In this document: piece by piece, positions 22,153 to 25,338 of the stretch
How positions within the stretch are numbered: position 1 is the stretch's first letter
Layout: the number at the start of each line of letters is the position of its first letter
DNA from: a virus
Strand: one strand, 5' to 3'
Length of the DNA: 25,338 nt
Virus record (IMG/VR): IMGVR_UViG_3300032160_000050
Location: 1-25,338 of that record
The notes under the pieces: generated by a model
What the model saw: the letters and a program-made list of their open reading frames with translations, nothing else
Databases searched by the model: none
What the model was told of the DNA's origin: nothing
Program-made: the position numbers and the translations under genes

Positions 22153-23829
22153 ATGCCGGCATTCGTTCCACCCCCGCTTTCTTCTCACGAAGGGCTTGCC
22201 AGCGACTGGACACCACCGCCGCTTTCGGCGCATGAGGACCCTCCGGAGCCCAAAGGTTTTTGGGCCACGCTCGGAAGCGACATCGCCAATGCTCCCAAAC
22301 ATGTGATGGATTTCCTCTCTGGCCATCCGCTCGGGGATACGCTCCAATTCATCAAGGACACTGGCGCGCAGCGGGAGGCGCACACCGCCGCGGCAACAGC
22401 CGCCTATAAGGCGGGCGACTACAAGACCGCCGCAGAGCAAGCGCTATTCTCCATTCCCTTCCTCGGGACGGGAATGGCCAGCACGATTCCCGAATGGGAG
22501 AGCGGCCAGAAAGGCGCAGCGGGGGCCCATCTCTTCGAGCAAGCCGCGGGGATTCTGGGACCGTCTGCCGTTCGCGCCGTTACGCCGGTAGTGCGAGCAA
22601 CGGGTGCAGGGATGGCCGCGGCGGCTCCCGGCATAGTCGGGGGTGCCACGAAGATCGCAGCGGGTGAAGCCCTCGGAGCGGTGGCTCCCGGAATGGAGTG
22701 GCCCGGCCGCTTGGCTCTCGGCTATCCGGGCGCTCGGCAGGTTGCAGGTGGCTTCCAAGCAGGTGCACAGGCATTTCGCGCCGCACTGGCAGGCGGCGCT
22801 TCGCCCGAAGCGGCCATGTCGCAACTCATGGAGGACCTGTCTCAATCACTGGGCGGAAAGTCCTTCGCGAATCTATCGGAGTCGCAGCAAGTTGGCATCC
22901 GCGCAGTGGCCAACCGCATTACGAATGGGCTGCCACTGGAAACAGCGACGCCTAAACCGGGCGTCGTGAATCCGGGTACCCCAATAGGCGGAAAGACTGC
23001 CGCGCAAATGCTGCAAGAAGAGTTGGCCGCGGCAAAAGCGCCTCCAGCGGCGGTCCAGCGCGGAGCGCCCTTGTGGAGTGGGGTACCCGCGACCGCGCCC
23101 GCGCCCACACCCGAATTTGCGTCTGTTCCTTCGACTTTGCCATCTGGACGCATCCCCGGCACAGGTACTCCCCCTGCGGCGCCCGCCGTCACAGTTACGC
23201 CTCAGCGTGCCCCGATTTGGGCCGGAATGCCAGCCGCGGAATCGGCTCCCCTTCCCGGCGTTTCACCAATTCCTTCGCCACTACCATCGGGGCGGATACC
23301 CGGCACAGGCGTAGCGGCGGGCCCTGCGCCAGTTGTCCCCCCAGTCGGCGTGAACGTTCCTCTCCGCCCTCCCCTTCGTCCGGCAACCGCCCCTGCCCCA
23401 ACTCCGCTCCCTACTCCCACCAGCGCCCCCGCTGTAGCGCCTGCCCCAGCGGCTGCCGGACCTCCGTCCATCGCTCAAATGCTGGCCGAGGAAATGGCCA
23501 AATCGGGGACGATCCCCGCAGGCGCCCGCGTGACGATCCCCGCCCCGGAGCCTGCGATACCGCCCGAAACGTACGCCGGAGCTGCGCGCGCTGCCCGCGC
23601 CGATAAGGCAGCCTCCCTAGCCGGTGCCCTGCACTCGGCCGACATCCCGGCGTCCGACCTCGGCGCGATGAGCAAAGCCGAGTGGAAAACGGTGGCAGAG
23701 GGGCAGAAGATCGAATGGCCCACAGGCAAAGCGGCCCAGGAGAAGCTCATCCGCGATGCCACCAACGCCAAGTTGGGGCTGGAGGCCGGGCAACCGGCGA
23801 CCGTAAGCAAAATGATGGAGGCGAAGTAA
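22153..23829 (+). CDS. Large Ala/Pro-rich internal virion protein (third of three)
   Basis: 558 aa. The N-terminus repeats PPPLSSHE and PPPLSAHE. Residues ~70-230 are helical and partly hydrophobic (AEQALFSIPFLGTGMASTIP; GAGMAAAAPGIVGGATKIAA; ARQVAGGFQAGAQAFRAALA), resembling membrane-inserting ejection proteins. From ~270 to 440 the sequence is a Pro/Ala linker with diverged repeats: RGAPLWSGVPA and RAPIWAGMPA; PSTLPSGRIPGTG and PSPLPSGRIPGTG; TAAQMLQEELAAAK and SIAQMLAEEMAKSG. The C-terminus is charged and helical. Position after two ejection-type genes suggests the gp16-like partner; homology is not visible. No transglycosylase or peptidase motif was found. Confidence 0.65.
   Translation: MPAFVPPPLSSHEGLASDWTPPPLSAHEDPPEPKGFWATLGSDIANAPKHVMDFLSGHPLGDTLQFIKDTGAQREAHTAAATAAYKAGDYKTAAEQALFSIPFLGTGMASTIPEWESGQKGAAGAHLFEQAAGILGPSAVRAVTPVVRATGAGMAAAAPGIVGGATKIAAGEALGAVAPGMEWPGRLALGYPGARQVAGGFQAGAQAFRAALAGGASPEAAMSQLMEDLSQSLGGKSFANLSESQQVGIRAVANRITNGLPLETATPKPGVVNPGTPIGGKTAAQMLQEELAAAKAPPAAVQRGAPLWSGVPATAPAPTPEFASVPSTLPSGRIPGTGTPPAAPAVTVTPQRAPIWAGMPAAESAPLPGVSPIPSPLPSGRIPGTGVAAGPAPVVPPVGVNVPLRPPLRPATAPAPTPLPTPTSAPAVAPAPAAAGPPSIAQMLAEEMAKSGTIPAGARVTIPAPEPAIPPETYAGAARAARADKAASLAGALHSADIPASDLGAMSKAEWKTVAEGQKIEWPTGKAAQEKLIRDATNAKLGLEAGQPATVSKMMEAK
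23059..23340 (+). repeat. Diverged tandem repeat coding for Pro-rich linker
   Basis: Two units of about 141 bases, with the shared core coding SGRIPGTG at about 23145 and 23286. DNA identity is patchy, so this is an old duplication within the 558-aa gene. Confidence 0.6.
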
Positions 23830-23830
23830 A

Positions 23831-24340
23831 ATGAACCTCATGCGAACCTTTCTCGCGATTCTAGCGCTGGCGGCGGCCGGCTGGGCGCAAAACGTGGTCC
23901 GCTGGAGCGCTACCACCGGCCAAGTCTCCCTGACCTCCAGCGGGACGGCGGCGACCGTCCAGCAGCCCCCCACGGGCGCGGCCCAGGAGATCATCGAGCA
24001 GATCGTCGTGTACTGCTCAGTCGGCTGCACGGCCACCCAGTACAGCGGCGGTACAGCGGCGACGGCCACGGCTGGGACGGTCGTTCCTTTGCTCCCGGTG
24101 CAAGCCAACTTCCCCATTCCGCTGAACTTCTACACGGCTTCTAACACGGGCACCGGCACTCAGCAGGGCGGCATCACGAACATCCCGGCCGGCGCGACCG
24201 TGGTGCTCTGCCTGGCGCGGACCTGCGGCAACGGCGGCGATGTAGCGCTTCCGGCTACGTCGGGCGCTCAGTACACCCTGGTGATCGGCTCACTCACCGG
24301 CACGGTCAACATCACCTTTTACGGCAGGCAAATCCAATGA
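23831..24340 (+). CDS. Small exported beta-rich protein
   Basis: 169 aa with a clear Sec signal (MNLMRTFLAILALAAAGWAQ). The mature part is beta-rich with two close Cys pairs (VYCSVGCTAT, LCLARTCGNG) and a C-terminal VALPATSGAQYTLVIGSLTG followed by TVNITFYGR. The layout suggests a small decoration or adhesin domain. TGGAGGCG precedes the start by 10 bases. The stop overlaps the following fibre gene as ATGA, so the two are probably made together and may act together, for example as a fibre and its accessory protein. No family recognised. Confidence 0.65.
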   Translation: MNLMRTFLAILALAAAGWAQNVVRWSATTGQVSLTSSGTAATVQQPPTGAAQEIIEQIVVYCSVGCTATQYSGGTAATATAGTVVPLLPVQANFPIPLNFYTASNTGTGTQQGGITNIPAGATVVLCLARTCGNGGDVALPATSGAQYTLVIGSLTGTVNITFYGRQIQ

Positions 24341-25338
24341 GACGCGGGCTATTCGCAGTCCTGGCGCTCTGCCTTTATGTGGCGGTGCGCGCCCAAGCCC
24401 CGGTTCCCGGCAATATCGTGGGCGGCGTCGCGGGGGGCGTCTCGGCTCTTGCGACCTGCACTTTCGCGTCCTCTGCGACTGGTTGCGCAACGCCATCGAG
24501 CATCAATGTCCTGTCCCTCCAGATGACTCTTCCGCAACAGATGACGGTTTTCTGCGAGGTTGCAAACAGCGGAACTTACAGCCAAGTTTCGGCCACTTAC
24601 ACCTATACGACTAGCGGATCTTACATCTCAACCGTTTCTCCGGCCTTCAGCAGTACCGCCTATGCGGGGTACTGCGCCGTGCTCGGCAACAACGCCACTG
24701 GCCCGGCGGGTCCCGTGCTCAGCGTCAACACTTACACCGGAGCGGTGATCCTCACCAAAGGCGATGTCGGACTCAATAACGTGGTGAATCTTAACCAGAC
24801 CGTGGCCGACAATATTTCCAGCGGGGTGCTGCGGGTGAGCACCCAAAACGTGGTGTCGTGCATTCCGGCCAGCGGGTCTGGCACGCATTATACCTGTGCG
24901 GGAGTTCCGCCTCCCACCAGCTATTTGCAAAGCTGGATTCTGGAATTCGTCCCGGATGTCAACTGCGGATCTAACCCGGACGTGAACGTCGCCGGTCTCG
25001 GCGCGGTCAATTTGATGACAACCGCCAGCACGCATTGGAGCGGCTGTACCGCAGGAACGGGGTACATATTTTACTACGATAATGCGACGGAGTTTTTGCT
25101 GGCGGCGGGCGGCGGTCTGTCCGGTTACACCACGAGCGGCACAGGAACCGTTCTCGCCTTGACCGGCTCTCCAGCCATCGCAAATATCTCCCCGGGAGCG
25201 GACTTCACCTTGACGCAGAATTCGGTCGCCGTCATCAAGTCGATCAATGCGAGCGCGGCGGCGAGCACGTTGTTCCTGCGGGCCGGGACTCTTGGCATTG
25301 GGATCGATCCTTCGGGATTTTCCAGTGCCCTCGTGGCG
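24337..25338 (+). CDS. Tail fibre with signal peptide (3' truncated by window end)
   Basis: ATG at 24337 in an ATGA overlap; the frame stays open to the last base, giving 334 codons. The signal peptide is MRRGLFAVLALCLYVAVRAQ. A beta domain with Cys residues follows (TCTFASSATGCA). The hallmark tail-fibre motif VNTYTGAVILTKGDVGLNNV, continuing VNLNQT, is then clear; it matches the T-GxVxLTKxDVGLxNVxN repeats of phage fibres. A second beta domain has WILEFVPDVNCGSNPDVNVA, and a shaft-like GTGTVLALTGSPAIANI follows. This is the second receptor-binding-type protein with a secretion signal in the window. Fibre identity is good; the C-terminal receptor-binding tip is outside the window. Confidence 0.75.
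   Translation, partial: MRRGLFAVLALCLYVAVRAQAPVPGNIVGGVAGGVSALATCTFASSATGCATPSSINVLSLQMTLPQQMTVFCEVANSGTYSQVSATYTYTTSGSYISTVSPAFSSTAYAGYCAVLGNNATGPAGPVLSVNTYTGAVILTKGDVGLNNVVNLNQTVADNISSGVLRVSTQNVVSCIPASGSGTHYTCAGVPPPTSYLQSWILEFVPDVNCGSNPDVNVAGLGAVNLMTTASTHWSGCTAGTGYIFYYDNATEFLLAAGGGLSGYTTSGTGTVLALTGSPAIANISPGADFTLTQNSVAVIKSINASAAASTLFLRAGTLGIGIDPSGFSSALVA

Noticed and set aside
20611-22440. Long open frame on the minus strand (609 codons), and a similar one of 462 codons at 5779-7167
   Set aside because: Both lie opposite well-supported + strand genes with matching stop/start couplings. Their products are Arg/Gly/His-rich with no recognisable domain, as expected for antisense frames in GC-rich DNA.
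1-25338. tRNA genes, CRISPR arrays, integrase, terminase or a diversity-generating retroelement
   Set aside because: No cloverleaf with a recognisable T-loop, no regularly spaced repeats, and no gene with integrase, terminase or reverse-transcriptase motifs was found on either strand.

Overview
The window is a GC-rich (roughly 60-65 % by eye) stretch of a tailed-phage or prophage genome. Every convincing gene is on the + strand, tightly packed, with many ATGA, GTGA and TAATG stop/start overlaps. The virion genes follow the P22-type podovirus plan: portal (5'-truncated), scaffold, P22-type coat protein, two gp4-like head-completion proteins, a tailspike-like protein, a gp10-like tail hub, and three ejection-type proteins. 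No terminase, integrase, replication gene, tRNA or CRISPR is visible, so temperate lifestyle and host are unproven. Many predicted Sec signal peptides end in A-Q (GFAQ, AAAQ, AQAQ, GWAQ, VRAQ). That style is common in Acidobacteriota such as the Solibacter/Bryobacter group, so a soil acidobacterial host is my best guess, by inference only.

Layout. 1-1172: portal C-terminal half. 1175-1608: a 434-bp insertion with 25-bp perfect terminal inverted repeats and an 8-bp target duplication, carrying only a DUF3307-like membrane gene. 1615-4418: a beta-rich structural protein, a 56-aa membrane protein and two exported beta-rich proteins. 4415-6561: a stand-alone LuxR-type HTH, a small two-helix membrane protein, an exported fibronectin-III-like protein, two unknown small proteins and a GH24 endolysin. 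6571-8895: scaffold and coat. 8902-11853: an exported virion-module protein, a coiled-coil protein and the gp4 pair. 11855-14533: an 892-aa tailspike-like protein with a signal peptide. 14534-14851: a hairpin-rich non-coding stretch. 14852-17620: an exported coiled-coil protein, gp10-like tail hub and Dam-type adenine methylase. 17617-19695: two beta-rich proteins, a winged-helix protein, an acyl-carrier-like protein and a GNAT acyltransferase. 19703-23829: three ejection-type proteins. 23831-25338: an exported small protein and a second tail fibre with a signal peptide, cut by the window end.

How it fits together. Portal, scaffold and coat build the procapsid. The gp4-like proteins and gp10 close the portal and form the tail. 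The tailspike and fibre recognise the host, and the three Ala/Gln-rich proteins are probably ejected with the DNA. Endolysin plus one of the small membrane proteins gives lysis. Four things stand out: the miniature TIR/TSD element inserted exactly at a stop/start junction; Sec signals on up to eight proteins inside a virion operon, including tailspike and fibre; an ACP plus GNAT-fold pair that could make or attach an acyl group; and a structured-looking intergenic region.
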